Assembly (NCBI GenBank): GCA_010015805.1
Contig: ML978124.1
Coordinates: 620,001-684,000, forward strand
Length of the DNA: 64,000 nucleotides
Origin: Rhizodiscina lignyota
Taxonomy: Eukaryota; Ascomycota; Dothideomycetes; Aulographales; Rhizodiscinaceae
Direction of reading: 5' to 3'
Shown here piece after piece: positions 36,195-46,897 of the stretch (position 1 is its first letter; each line of letters starts with the position of its first letter). The notes beneath the pieces are model-generated. The model had not been told where the DNA came from, searched no databases, and saw only the letters and a program-made list of their open reading frames with translations. The translations under genes and the position numbers were made by a program.

Positions 36195-36923
36195 TTAGAC
36201 AGGAGAGAAAGCTATCAAACTTGAGGTCGAGCTGGAGCTGGAGCTGCGGCGATGACCACTGTGCTCGTCGTCCTTCTTCTCGGACAGCTCCTCTTCCTGT
36301 GACAAGCTCATCGCATATCGTCTTGCTTTGAGAGCACACCACCATTCCGCGACAGTCAACCCAATCACCGCGACTACGAACAGTCCTTCCAGCGTTCCAG
36401 AAACGCCTAAGCATTGTCCGTGGTTCAGATTCGTCACTCTGCGTGCCCATCCCTCCAGTCTATCCAGCTGGCGAGGGTGTTGGATGAGGTATGCTGGACT
36501 CGACCGGAAAGCAACCTGGTCCGGAATTATAATGCTGGAGGTGTGCCCACATATCGTATTTGGGAGTGTGATGGTATATACGAGGAACAGAAGACGTGGG
36601 ATCGTGAAAACCACAGCGTCGAGGAGGAGATAGTTTGCGTAGATCGTTAGAAGTGTTGCATGGCGCTGCAAACAGATCAGTCAACTGTCCATGAGGGAGG
36701 TCTTGGGTTGAAATAGCGGCCGATATGGAAATAAACATACCCTTCGAGCTCCGATGAGTCCGACGCCGCTGACGACCGCCGAGAATGCAGCGTAGAAGAA
36801 TATGTGATGAGCGACTTCGGAGGTAGATTTAGGAAGGCAGGCTTGGACGAGTATAAGGGTTGTTAAGGATATTATAAGGGCAGTAGCGCTGCTAATGAAG
36901 GTAAGGCGCCTGTAGGTATACAT
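36195..36923 (-). CDS. Putative four-transmembrane fungal membrane protein
   Basis: Exons 36923-36741 and 36665-36195 give 217 residues with a phase-0 junction (75-base intron, GTATGT...TTGCAG). Four hydrophobic segments: FISSATALIISLTTLILVQ, IFFYAAFSAVVSGVGLIGA, IYANYLLLDAVVFTIPRLLF and LFVVAVIGLTVAEWWCAL. The loop between helices 3 and 4 has two cysteines (ICGH, QCLG) that could pair outside the cell, and the tail is Ser/Glu/Lys-rich and cytosolic. The layout resembles small fungal four-helix membrane proteins of unknown function. A further upstream exon is possible because the sequence before the ATG ends in an acceptor-like CCTACAG. Lies between the 7-TM gene and the second P450, same strand. 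Confidence 0.68.
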
Positions 36924-37815
36924 GTAAGTAGACTGTTGACCTCAAGAGCTTTGGCTGGAGGTACCGGCTCGCAGCGTCGGTCTGCATTTGCGAGATTCTC
37001 GGAATTCGCAAGTAGGCCTCTCGCAACTTGTGCAGCTTCCTGAGCTCGAGTGACGGTATCGATTGTGAGAAAATCAAGCTTTCCAGAAGCCTTGAGGCTG
37101 TCGTTTGCGTGTGTCGGGGTCAGGCACGCGACAATTAAAAAGCATCGGGCCTGCTGGCGGGAAGTCGGACTGCCCTAAATATGACCAACCTCTTTTCGAA
37201 TCCTGCCACGATGCCATTCCAGCCTCACGGAACACACCACAACTGCCCCACTAACTAGCCAGTCAGAGCGGATGACTACAATGACGTTTGCTGATCATCC
37301 GTGCTCTCTTGCGATGGAAATATGCCGCTCCTTCGGGGCGATTAGTTCACTAAGCAGGAGTATATTTCGGCCTCGCCAAACTCCGATGCTTCTCCTCCCG
37401 CAAATTCCACCATCTGCTCTTCCAAGCGATGCACACGACTTGACCATCGACAAGCTTTGAAAGGCCCGGATACCCCTTCCTGCCCAATTGGCGTCCTGGC
37501 AACTTCTCCGCAGCGAGAACAACAATGAGAAGAGCTTAGCTTTGAAATCCACATGGATGTTGGGTTAGCTGCCGCTGACTTTCCGTGGCGTCCCGGAACA
37601 AGGGTTTGAATGGACCGCTCGTCCTCGTCCTCATCCTGTGCGACTCGAGCCTTGCCCTGCATTCCGATTGGGATTGAGGAAGAGCGGTCGCGTGAGCAGC
37701 AAAGGCGGCATTGATAACTTTCTACATCGATCCATTGATCGAGAGAGAGAGTCTGTACAACGAACTCTATAAACGAAAACTACAATTACAATGTGGCATT
37801 GATCCAACCGTTCCA
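36924..37815. other. Intergenic, no gene seen
   Basis: Roughly 0.9 kb between the 4-TM gene and the second P450. Minus-strand frames at 37295-37816 have biased composition and no homology; I regard them as chance. Confidence 0.45.
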
Positions 37816-39360
37816 TCAGGAAACTAAAACACGAACGCCTTTGCTGTCCAGCCGTGCGCTGGGATTGAAGAAATCATGAACGACCTTCACGTCGCTGTCA
37901 TCCGTTTCGAACAACTCCATATTAACGCCTCCGGCCTCCGCCGGCGCGAAGAGTGATCCAATTGTCAGAAACAGCTCTGCGTATGCGAGATTCATGCCCA
38001 CACAGGACCTGCTCCCCCGACTGAAGGGGACTAACCACCTCCTTGCTTCGGAAGGATGTGAGTCGAGCGTTGAGAGCCATCGTTCCGGAAGGAATTCCTC
38101 TGGGCAAGGGAAGAGATTTGGATTATTGTGGATGTTCATAGACGTCATGCTAACCGGAGTGCCCCTTGGTATCGTCAAGACTTTACCAGCAGTGGGGTCA
38201 TGGTAGTACAACTCGCTGTCGGGAGATACTCGCTGAAGACGATGAGAGACACCGTATGATAGCCGGAGGCCTTCTGAGATGCACGCCGAAAGGTACGGTA
38301 GATGCTCGAGCTCTGTCCAGTTCGGTGAATCCGATGTCAAAGTTGCCAACTCCGTACGAAGATTATTGAGCTTTGAAGGGTCAGAGAGGATGTGGTAAGT
38401 TATGGTAGTAAGGGTGTGGGCAGTCGTAACTGTTCCCGCGCCGATAATTGTCAATGCTTCGTCTGTCAAGCGCGGTAGGGACAATTCAACCGGTGGCAGA
38501 TCGCTCGTGAGCAGTTGATGAAAGATTGTTGGATGCTCCCGCTCGCTTTTTGTCTCGCCACTAAGGTCGTCTTGCACAGCTCGAATCTGCTTTGCTATGC
38601 TCTGCCGGAGATTGATCAACTGCCGCGTCAATGGATGCAATAATGAGATGATAGCCTCCGGCAAGACGTTGAGCATGCGATATGCCCATCCGAATTGCTT
38701 CATCAGCATCGTCCCGGCACTCAGATCCATCATGAACTTTCTCCATCCTGGTTCGAAGTTTGGGCTATTGATGAAGTTGTAAGACTGCCCGAAGGCATAG
38801 TTCCCAATGACATCTGCTGATAAGCACGTGAACGCATCCGATAAGTTCACGGGCTTGCGGGTACCAGACCATTCACTAAGCTTCGAACGGAGCTTAACAA
38901 CGTTCGCGTGAATTATTGGTTCTAGTCGGACTACCGAGCGCTTGGAGAAGAATGGATTAAGGGCGCTTCTTCGGAGACGGTGGAGCTCGTGGTTTGTCGT
39001 GCCAACAGCTGCCTGAGAAGTACCAAACATCTTAGCAGACCACTGCCATTTGTCTGTTCGCCTTCCGTGGCCGACGTAAACTTCATCGTAGAAATGGTGG
39101 TCATCTACATGGATCTCGAACGGGTTTATCCTGATGATCGGGCCGTATTGGCGATGGAGCTGTTGGATTTTCCATGTGTATCGCCCTTTACAGATTACGT
39201 CGTAGTAAAATTCGTACCAGAATGTGAGAGCAGCAAGTTTAGGTCCGGGGAATTTTGAGACTGGGCTTAGGTATAGGCGATGTACAGCAAGCGCGACGAT
39301 ATAAACGACAGGGGCGGTGAGAAGGATGCTCAGAGATATTGAATGCAGAACAAGGTCCAT
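37816..39360 (-). CDS. Cytochrome P450, E-class group I, trichodiene-oxygenase-like
   Basis: Single-exon P450 of 514 residues if the ATG at 39360 is used (MDLVLHS, followed at once by an N-terminal membrane anchor). An in-frame ATG at 39459 would add 33 mostly hydrophilic residues and is less likely. Motifs: proline hinge KFPGPKLAALT, the WKIQQLHRQYGPIIRINP segment, C-helix region HRLRRSALNPFFSK, I-helix GAGTVTTAHTL (Thr-rich rather than the usual AGxDTT), ExxR in SEGLRLSYG, LPERW, and haem loop FSRGSRSCVGMNLAYAEL. The SEGLRLSYGVSHRLQRVSP block is typical of the Tri4-like branch common in secondary-metabolite loci. No terpene cyclase, PKS or NRPS is visible nearby, so its substrate remains open. 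Confidence 0.93.
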   Translation of the reverse strand: MDLVLHSISLSILLTAPVVYIVALAVHRLYLSPVSKFPGPKLAALTFWYEFYYDVICKGRYTWKIQQLHRQYGPIIRINPFEIHVDDHHFYDEVYVGHGRRTDKWQWSAKMFGTSQAAVGTTNHELHRLRRSALNPFFSKRSVVRLEPIIHANVVKLRSKLSEWSGTRKPVNLSDAFTCLSADVIGNYAFGQSYNFINSPNFEPGWRKFMMDLSAGTMLMKQFGWAYRMLNVLPEAIISLLHPLTRQLINLRQSIAKQIRAVQDDLSGETKSEREHPTIFHQLLTSDLPPVELSLPRLTDEALTIIGAGTVTTAHTLTTITYHILSDPSKLNNLRTELATLTSDSPNWTELEHLPYLSACISEGLRLSYGVSHRLQRVSPDSELYYHDPTAGKVLTIPRGTPVSMTSMNIHNNPNLFPCPEEFLPERWLSTLDSHPSEARRWLVPFSRGSRSCVGMNLAYAELFLTIGSLFAPAEAGGVNMELFETDDSDVKVVHDFFNPSARLDSKGVRVLVS

Positions 39361-39988
39361 AAGGGAAACGCTACAGAGCGAAGGACTTCGACATACCGGA
39401 AGAAGAGACGAATATTTAAAGATAGGATGTCTAACGAAGACCGCGGTATGAAGTTGCATTAGACTCGTCGCACTGTAGGAAACATTTTGTTGAGGTTAAG
39501 GTTCCGAAACCGAGGGAAGCGCGTCCTGTGGCTTCGCAGCTGAACCCCCTTAGTGACTTACATCATGGCATGTGAAGGGCATCTATACGAGCATGTTCGT
39601 CTTTTCGTGCGTACCGGAAGAACCGGTGACATACAAACGACCTCATCATATATGTAGCTCCTAGCGCGGTCGTTTCATACTTGCCTGACGACTGAGATTA
39701 GTGTAACGCTAAGAGGGTTCAGGTCCGGCCAATGGAAATGAAGAGATATGATTTCGAGAAAGTCGTCGTTTACTGCAAGCAGTTCATCTAATTGTTGTAT
39801 TGCAAGTTTGTCATCATACAAAGGATCGAACGAAATATTCATAGGCCTTGAAAGTGAAAGGCGCCCTGTCTATAAATAAAAGGCCGTGGTCCCTATAAAC
39901 CGCCCAGGGTGAGAATGAAACAAATGGAAATCGTCGGGTTCCCATATGTACGAGCCAGCTCAAGATTTGTACACAGCTGGAGATCCAC
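39361..39988. other. Intergenic, no gene seen
   Basis: A 628-base spacer: P450 promoter and 3' flank of the esterase-like gene. No open frame of interest. Confidence 0.5.
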
Positions 39989-41390
39989 TCATCTTCCTCC
40001 CCAGTGTACCAGCTGTTTGTGACACGCTCCCCATCCGTTGAAGTACGGACTCCTCTCTGGGTCGCGAATACCCGCCCCTCTGGCCAGATACTCCAGCGCC
40101 ATATTTCCCCACAGCCAGCTGGCGGGCCCCTTGTCTGTATGCGTCTTGTCCCTATACAGCATGCTCATCGCTGTCACGAGGCGTCCCCACTCGAACACCT
40201 CATGTCCGTTCCTCTCTGCTACCGCACGACCAATCCGATCCAGCTCGTAGATGTTCGCATCCGTAGCATTGCTGTCCCTGTGGATGGTGATGGCCCTAAA
40301 CATCGCAGGCACATCGGCGCCAAATTCGCCATTCAGCTTCTCCGCCAGTTTCTGCATGCGCGACGCTACGAAGCGGACCTCATCCCATACGAGCTGTCGC
40401 TCGCGCGTCCCCATGACATTATCGCTGCCGTTAAAGTGTGCCTCGCCAGCCTCCCACAGAGCGCGCTGATCCCACAGCCCATTCTGCCAAAGCACCAAGT
40501 CCGGCCTGCCGTCCTTCCCTCGCACATGCTTATCTAGCATCGGCGCCCACATCGAGTTCCAGCGCTCCTCGAACGCGATCTCCTTCATATCCTTCATCCA
40601 CCACCAATCGGGTTTGTATGTGAAACTGCCGGGGAAGTGCCAATGTATAATTGTGAAATTCAACGACGGAATCTCGCAAAGCGCAGTCGTATGCGGCCCG
40701 GGCTGGCTCATCTGCCTGCCGAACTCTTCGCAGAAGAACTGCATCATGTAACGGTCGACACTGTCACCGATGATGAGGAGCCGGCGGCCCCATAGCCAGC
40801 CCATTGAGCCGTCATCTTTAACACCAAGGAAGTCCTGCGCTTTCTGCTTCTTTGCCTCAACTTCTAACGATTTCGTGCGGCGATCGTGTTCGGCCCGAGC
40901 GAGCTTCATCCATTCTTTAGGAGTGGAAGGGAGTTCGAGGAACTGCCATTCCGGCTCCGTCTGGTTGAAAAATATGTCTGCATTTTTCGGAGGTGGGTAC
41001 TCGGCGTACCATGGTGTTTCGGCGTCGAGGAACTCTGGTGTGTACGGGACCCAGCGTGTATTTTTGTAGTCGGAGGGGTCGATGTGGAGGTAGCCAGGAC
41101 GGCGGTAAGGGTCTTCGCAGTTGTAGATCTGGGGCAGGGAGGAAGAGTGTCTGTGATGTTGAGTACTATTAGCGTTTACGTGCTCTGGATGTACATGCTG
41201 GAGAATCTGCAAAAGATTGTGAGGCTTACTTGAAGTTGGAATCCCAATAATTGTGTGCTTTGTGTGCGTAGTCTAGCGATACGCTGGAAACGGCCTCTGA
41301 AAAGCTGAAGAGAAAGAGCAAAAGAACGGCAGACGTCGCAATGAAGATGACGACGCTGAGGCGCGACCGGCACACCATGGCGGAGAGCAT
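39989..41390 (-). CDS. Type II membrane SGNH/PC-esterase-like protein
   Basis: Exons 41390-41230 and 41150-39989 encode 440 residues. The first exon gives a short cytosolic start and one membrane helix (LSVVIFIATSAVLLLFLFSF), so the body is luminal or extracellular. The catalytic-type nucleophile motif LLIIGDSVDRYM lies about one third along. FNGSD, FNQTE and DSNATD are potential N-glycosylation sites. The fold resembles the TBL/PC-esterase branch of SGNH hydrolases that acylate or deacylate polysaccharides, but the usual downstream DxxH is not clear (HTDKGPASW is the nearest), so catalysis is uncertain. Two acceptors 15 bases apart (ending at 41166 and 41151) are both in phase; I chose the downstream one because a CTAAT branch precedes it. 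Confidence 0.75.
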
Positions 41391-43151
41391 GTCGTTAAGC
41401 GAAAGAACGGAGACTTTTGGTGTACTCCCGTCGTCTCACGGAAAGGAAAAGAAGCAGTTGAATTCGTTTCGTTTACATCGTCGAGGCAAAAAGAGCGTCT
41501 GCTAGTTGGAATCCCCTAACACAACACCGCCTTCCAAATCTTGGCCTTTTGGTGGGTCTTGGGACCTTGGACGAGCAAACAGACTCGGTGCCACGCCGCT
41601 TGGCAAAAGGCGGATCAGGCGAGAGTTTGATTAAGAGCTGCAGGACGTCATTGGCCCGGGCAGATTAAACGTGGGTAAATGGACGAAGGATTCCAACCTT
41701 CAGTTGGGAAATGATAAATCAGAGCAGTAACAAGCCGCACCTCCGTCCAATCTAAAATGCGCGGTACCTTGCAGGAGAGTATCATAGCTCTTGTCGCAAA
41801 TGCTGATGGGTGGAGTGACTGCCAAAAGAGTGATGCGCAACATCGTTCAGGATGCCGGGCGGCTGGCACATCATCGTCGATGGGCGCCGGTGTGGCGCGA
41901 GGCGTCTCCTAACTTGTACGTGCTAGTTGCGGGCTGAGGAGGCGTTGCTGAAGTCAGCCGGCGTGGGCAGACCTCATGGACGACCACTCGGACGACCACT
42001 CGTCAATTCACATTATCCTTTCCCTCAACTTCAATGTTGACTAGATGTCATCGAATCGAGGAGGTCCTTGCAGGTGCAGAAGAAGCCCTGCGAGGCATTA
42101 GATGAAGGTGCCACGCAAGGCTGCGCGTGTCCCCTGGTCGACATGCGACCTCTGCGTGGAACATAGCGAGGTTTGCGGCTACAGTGCCACGAGCAGCATG
42201 TCCCGAGGAGTTTTGCAAAGATTCACATGGCCGAAGAGTGGGCTCGTGTGCAGAGGCTTCACTATTATACCTATCTGGCGGTTCTCAGCCTTGCAGATTC
42301 CACATTATCGTTCTGTGAAACCCAATTGGCCATTCTATTCGCCAACCCAGCCACGTTGCATTCCTCAGTCTCTAGGCCTCGTCTTCAAATCTTCTGAATA
42401 CGTCATTTCGTTGTATTCATTAAAAATTCAAGCATGTTCGATGGCAGGCAAGATCTGGTTGAGAATTAGCAAGAGCGTGCGTTCAGAGTGAAGCTGGGAA
42501 GAGCAAGGTGTCCTCCAGCATCGAAGGTTTCAAGCATGTAAGGAAACAACCAGAGGCGATTGGATCGATGTTTCACAAAATCACCACCCACCGAACGTGG
42601 CACAATCAGGGCGTTCGCCGCCAATTGACATCACCTTGAAAGTGAATTGGACTACAAACGAGTAGGCCATGGCCAGCAAGCTATAGACCAGGCAGAGCAT
42701 AAGAGCGCGCTAATGGCTGTGCGAGATTAGCTGCGAAATCGGAAGCTTGTCATGAAGAAGAGGCGCGTGCCCGCCTACCTCGTTGCCGTGGAGAGCTTGT
42801 GATCATAATTAACGCTCTGTGTTGTCCTTGCTTTGGGCTCACAAAGTGGCTGGGAGATTGCTCTTGCTTAGCGCTCTTTCCTGAAGTTTGGAGATCAACA
42901 AACGAACGCGTATTTCTTCCGCGCTTCCAAACCCGCCACTCTTTCTCTTCCTCTCCACATTCCAGTTTACATCACCGCCTTATCTGCCCGCACTCAGATA
43001 TTCCCCTCTGAAGAACCTCTCTGACACTCACTTCTCCACTTCCTGCATCTGCTACATCACGCTCTTTGACTCAGCTTCAGAGGACGCGGTATTCAGAACA
43101 CTTCTCTACCACAAATAACACAACAACCACAACAACGTTTACACCGTAAAC
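41391..43151. other. Long gene-free stretch between divergent genes
   Basis: About 1.8 kb shared by the esterase-like gene (minus) and the superoxide dismutase (plus). Plus-strand open frames at 42102-42491 overlap in three frames without homology. The last 250 bases have pyrimidine-rich runs typical of a fungal promoter and end in a CA-rich leader (ACAACAACCACAACAAC) directly before the dismutase ATG. Confidence 0.5.
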
Positions 43152-44400
43152 ATGCTCTTCCTCATTGCTCTTCCCTTCGTGTTCGGCGCTGTCGCCAAAG
43201 GATGGGCAACTGATGCCAAGGTCAACTGCAACAATCCTCCCGATGCGCAGTACATCGTCAACATGACTCCGTCCAAGAACGCTGGCATCGACGCGCAGAT
43301 TGTCGCGCAGACCGGCCCTGATGGTTGCACCAACTTCGTGGTCAATATCAACGGCAATCCCCCTGCTCAGGTTGCCCCGTACCGTAAGTTGTCCTGCCTT
43401 ACTCCAGAAGCTCCTCTTCGTCACGCGCTCGTAAACAGCGCCTGAGGGCATCTGCGTAAGGCCAGTTACTCTGAAAGATCTCGCAGTGTACCACATCCAC
43501 GAGCTCCCCGTTCCGTCGGATGGCAACTGCACTGCAACTCTCGGCCATCTCGATCCTTATGGCCGCGGCGAGACTCCGCCGTGTGACGCGTCTCAGCCTC
43601 AGACTTGTCAAGTTGGCGATCTGAGCGGTAAACACGGCTCCATTGCGTCTCTTCCCGGCTTCTCCGCACAGTGAGTACCTGACATTACAACACAAACATC
43701 TCCACCAAATGGCATACAGCTAACACGCCAATCCAGCTACACCGACAAATACGTTTCGCTCGTCAGCGGCAACCCATCCTTCCTCGGCAACCGCAGCATT
43801 GTGATCCACTACAACAACTTGACGCGTATTGCGTGCGCAAACTTCGAGCTTGTCAGGCAGAGCAGCCCGTCTAAGTCAGCCTCCCCTGCTTCATGTCCTC
43901 CTCCCTCCACTGTCAATTCCACCTCCACTTCCACCCCTCCATACATCATCATCCCCGGTAGTAGTGCTACTAACCCCCCTTCTTCCAGCTCTTCCTCAAG
44001 CTCTCCGTCTCTCACTACCATCACATCTACCTTCTCTTCTGTTCCTTCTGGCTCTCCCTCTCTCACTACTATCACGTCCACTATTTCCTCTGCTTCTTCT
44101 AGCTCTTCGTCCTTGACCACTCTTACCTCCACCATCAGTGGCGGCAATGGCATCGGCATCGGTCTCACCATCGGCCATCCAACTCTGAGTACTGTCACCT
44201 CGACCATCACCAGCGGCTCGAACAGTGGCAGCCTTACAACTTACGCGACGACCTTGGGCGGCACAGTCGTTACTCCGACAGGCTCTGCTGGCGCGTCCAC
44301 ATCGACAAGCACGGTTTCTGGTGGCGCTGGTGTGATCGAGACTCCCGTCCCCATGTTTGCAGGTGCTTTGGCTGTCGCAATGGTTGCTGCTGTGCTTTGA
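43152..44400 (+). CDS. GPI-anchored extracellular copper-only superoxide dismutase
   Basis: Cell-surface dismutase of the fungal Cu-only type (Candida Sod4/Sod5 class), which removes extracellular superoxide, for example during host attack or morphogenesis. Exons 43152-43383, 43487-43670 and 43737-44400 give 359 residues. Signal peptide MLFLIALPFVFGAVAKG. The SOD domain carries copper ligands in YHIHEL, SGKHGSI and IVIHYNN and the active-site Arg in LTRIACANF; QTCQVGD and the final Cys could form the disulphide. The zinc loop is missing its usual His/Asp set and the electrostatic loop is absent, as in Cu-only SODs. A Ser/Thr/Pro-rich stalk follows, with LTTITST-type repeats, then a C-terminal hydrophobic tail (FAGALAVAMVAAVL) consistent with GPI attachment. 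Confidence 0.88.
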
Positions 44401-44615
44401 GGAGTAGTTGGTCTTCCGCGCAAGACGTCATGTGACATGAAGTTGACGAATTGACGAGGCATACGCTTGGCACAGCGTTCTGGGTCTGCTTTTTGTTTTT
44501 TGGATGCGGCATTGGGAAATTGCAAGTTGTGGGTACGGAGGGGTGTGAATACCCTCTGGGTTGACTGTCCTCTTTTTCTTCCCTTTTCTCTCATCTCAAT
44601 GGGCAAACTGCCTGA

Positions 44616-44638
44616 ATAGGCAAATAAAATAAGCCTAT
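44616..44638 (+). terminator. Hairpin with AATAAA in its loop, likely SOD poly(A) region
   Basis: ATAGGC and GCCTAT form a 6-bp perfect stem around an 11-base A/T loop that contains AATAAA. It lies about 220 bases after the dismutase stop codon, a plausible 3'-UTR distance for a polyadenylation signal. Confidence 0.4.
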
Positions 44639-44775
44639 CAAAACTACTTGGTGCCGTGCATTTTGCAAATTGTGATCCGTGAGAGTGGCTTTGTAACTGA
44701 GTTGAATCTGCGAAAGCATTCTTGAAGGTTACTGTGCATCTCATAAAAGGTCTTCACCTGAAGTCTGGCTGCGTA

Positions 44776-45207
44776 AACAAAGCTGCCCCGAGTTGAGATA
44801 TACTGCCTCCTCATTTCTGGCTCTTAGCCAGGCTCGAGGTGACGAAACAGCTAACCATGAGGCAAGTTGTAATGCTTCGCAATACACCACTCTTACACCT
44901 CCAGGGAATTGAGAATATCTCTGAACGCTTGCTTCGAGATACTTTAGACGGTGTTTATGAAATGCAAACAGCTTCAGTATTGATAACGTATATTAAAGAC
45001 AGCTGATCGACGCCTTTGCAGTTTGATAACGGAGACGTCAACAGAGTTGCCCCAAGTTGAGATATACCGCCTCACAATTTCTCGCTCCTAGCTAGACTCG
45101 AAGTGACAAAGCAGTTAACTGGGAGACAAGCTGTAAAGCTTCGCATTAGGCCATTCCTGCACTTCGAGAAAAGTGAGGGTGGCTCTGAGAGCTTGATATT
45201 CGCGACT
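44776..45207. repeat. Two diverged direct repeats, about 165 bases each, offset 264 bases
   Basis: Copy one (about 44776-44941) and copy two (about 45040-45207) share blocks such as GTTGAGATATA, CGCCTC/TGCCTC, CTCGA(G/A)GTGAC and GCTTCGCA. Most differences are C/T or G/A, the pattern expected of repeat-induced point mutation. A weaker third copy appears to end near 45360. No coding capacity or terminal structure identifies an element family. Confidence 0.5.
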
Positions 45208-45686
45208 GTCCTGCACGAGGCTCCAGCTTGATCGTCAGCACCGCTTTGAAAGTAAGCTCTCTGTGTTACTGGTGGAGAATTGACAAGCTATTGCCCTCTC
45301 AGTTTCCTCACCTGCGCCTTTCGAGCTCAATTTGTGGGGACCTCAGAGCTTGCAGTCGGCATGCACGCCTATTATTAGTCAAGTCCTATTTGTATGAAAT
45401 ATGATGTGTTTTGTTACCGCAAGTAATTGCAGCTTTGCTGGACTCAGGGGCACTTTCATGGAAGTTGCCACGAGTCAAGAACAGTTCAATTTGACGCGAA
45501 AAATGACTCGTATCTAACGCGTCTTAAGTTTTACCTACTCGCTTCCCATCACGCTCAGAAGACATCTACATCTCCCACCTGCTATAATAGTGCTCCGTCC
45601 GCTTTACGAACGCAATTCAGCTGGTCTATTCTCTTAGGTCGGAGCACTCTACGTCAAATATACTATCTTCTTCTCAATCCAATTCA

Positions 45687-46767
45687 ATGGCTGAAAGCGC
45701 GTTGAGAAAACGAAAGCGAACGCAATCGAGCGCTGGAATCAATCAGTATACGCACTGGAGCATATTCGACATCGTAGATCGACTGCATAAGCAAGTTGAT
45801 GTCACAAGAATTAATGCGGAGAAGAACCATCTCGACGTCGAAGCGGAGCTATCTAGATTCGAAACCCAGATCGAAGGGGCGATCAACTGGATGCAGGCGG
45901 ATCTCGCTCGTGCGCGTGAAGAAAGAGCCACAGTCCGAAAGAAAGAGCATGATGATGACTGGTTTATACGCAGCGTGGAGCCGTGTGGACCCGAGTTGGA
46001 GCATGTTGAAGAGGTGGTGAGGACGGAGGTTAGTGCTTTCAAGATCTGTATGAACACCAGACGACTTACTTATCCGGGAGCAGTTTACAGGGCAACGTCT
46101 TCGCAATGGAGCGGGTCCCTGTCGCTGCACGAATGGTTCTTGCAATAACTGTGCCTGTAGCAAATGGGGCAAGCCTTGCGGACTATCATGTGGTTGCCCT
46201 CAATGGTGCAGAAATCCTTTCAACGGGGTTCTCCGAATGCTATTCCGATCAATACCAAATGTCCCTTTGGAATTCAGTCCCTGCTTCACAACGTATGTTT
46301 TGAAGCGAATCGTACGACAAGAGTTCCGAGTCGAAAGATGGGAGTTTATATGTAAGATCTTCGGTCAGGGCATATACTATCAACCTCCCACATGTCCAAA
46401 GGGCGACATTTTTGCGTATCACAAAGATCTTAAGGCATGGAAAAAGAAATGGCGCAAAATGTCGGAGGCATCCGAAGAACAGAAAAATAAAGCATTGGAT
46501 AAGATTATCAGATACGCTGTCACACCAAAAGGAGGCTACTTCTTCTCGTTCTGTCGGTCGAGCTGGGAGTCAACAAATCGTACTAAGCACTGCTGGGCGT
46601 GCAAAAAATGTGTGGACTGGCAGGAATGGCACTGTCAAAACTGTGACAAATGCCGTTATGGCTTGTCCACTCCATGCAAGAGATGCGGTGGTGTCTCTGA
46701 CAGTTATCGATCCAACACTGATATTCCCGGGACAGATGATGATATGTTTTGGGAATCGGAATGGTGA
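45687..46767 (+). CDS. Protein with coiled N-terminus and two cysteine clusters (CXC/CRC-like plus zinc-ribbon-like)
   Basis: Exons 45687-46028 and 46084-46767 give 341 residues. The 55-base intron (GTTAGT...GAGCAG) is phase 0 and its removal exposes the first Cys cluster. The N-terminus has a basic RKRKRTQ patch (possible nuclear signal) and a charged helix of about 80 residues. The first cluster, residues about 126-160, runs GPCRCTNGSCNNCACS then KPCGLSCGCPQWCRNPFNG. Its CxC-rich layout recalls tesmin/TSO1-type CXC DNA-binding domains. The second, residues about 287-325, includes HCWACKKCVDWQEWHCQNC and CKRCGG. Between them is an aromatic/basic helical region. Nuclear DNA binding is a reasonable guess, not shown. 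No transposase motif seen. Convergent with the charged orphan protein. Confidence 0.68.
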
Positions 46768-46897
46768 TATTCAACCTGCGGATTCGGATGATAGTGGTGT
46801 GCGCAGTGGCCGTTTAGAAACCATGCCTGAAGTGCTTGGTTAAATCCTTTCGGTGTATGTATACTTGTTCTAGTTTACTCTCCAGATAGCTGGTCCG

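Noticed and set aside
42102-42491. 129-codon plus-strand frame upstream of the dismutase gene
   Set aside because: Three overlapping frames are open, no homology, and the region behaves like a promoter.
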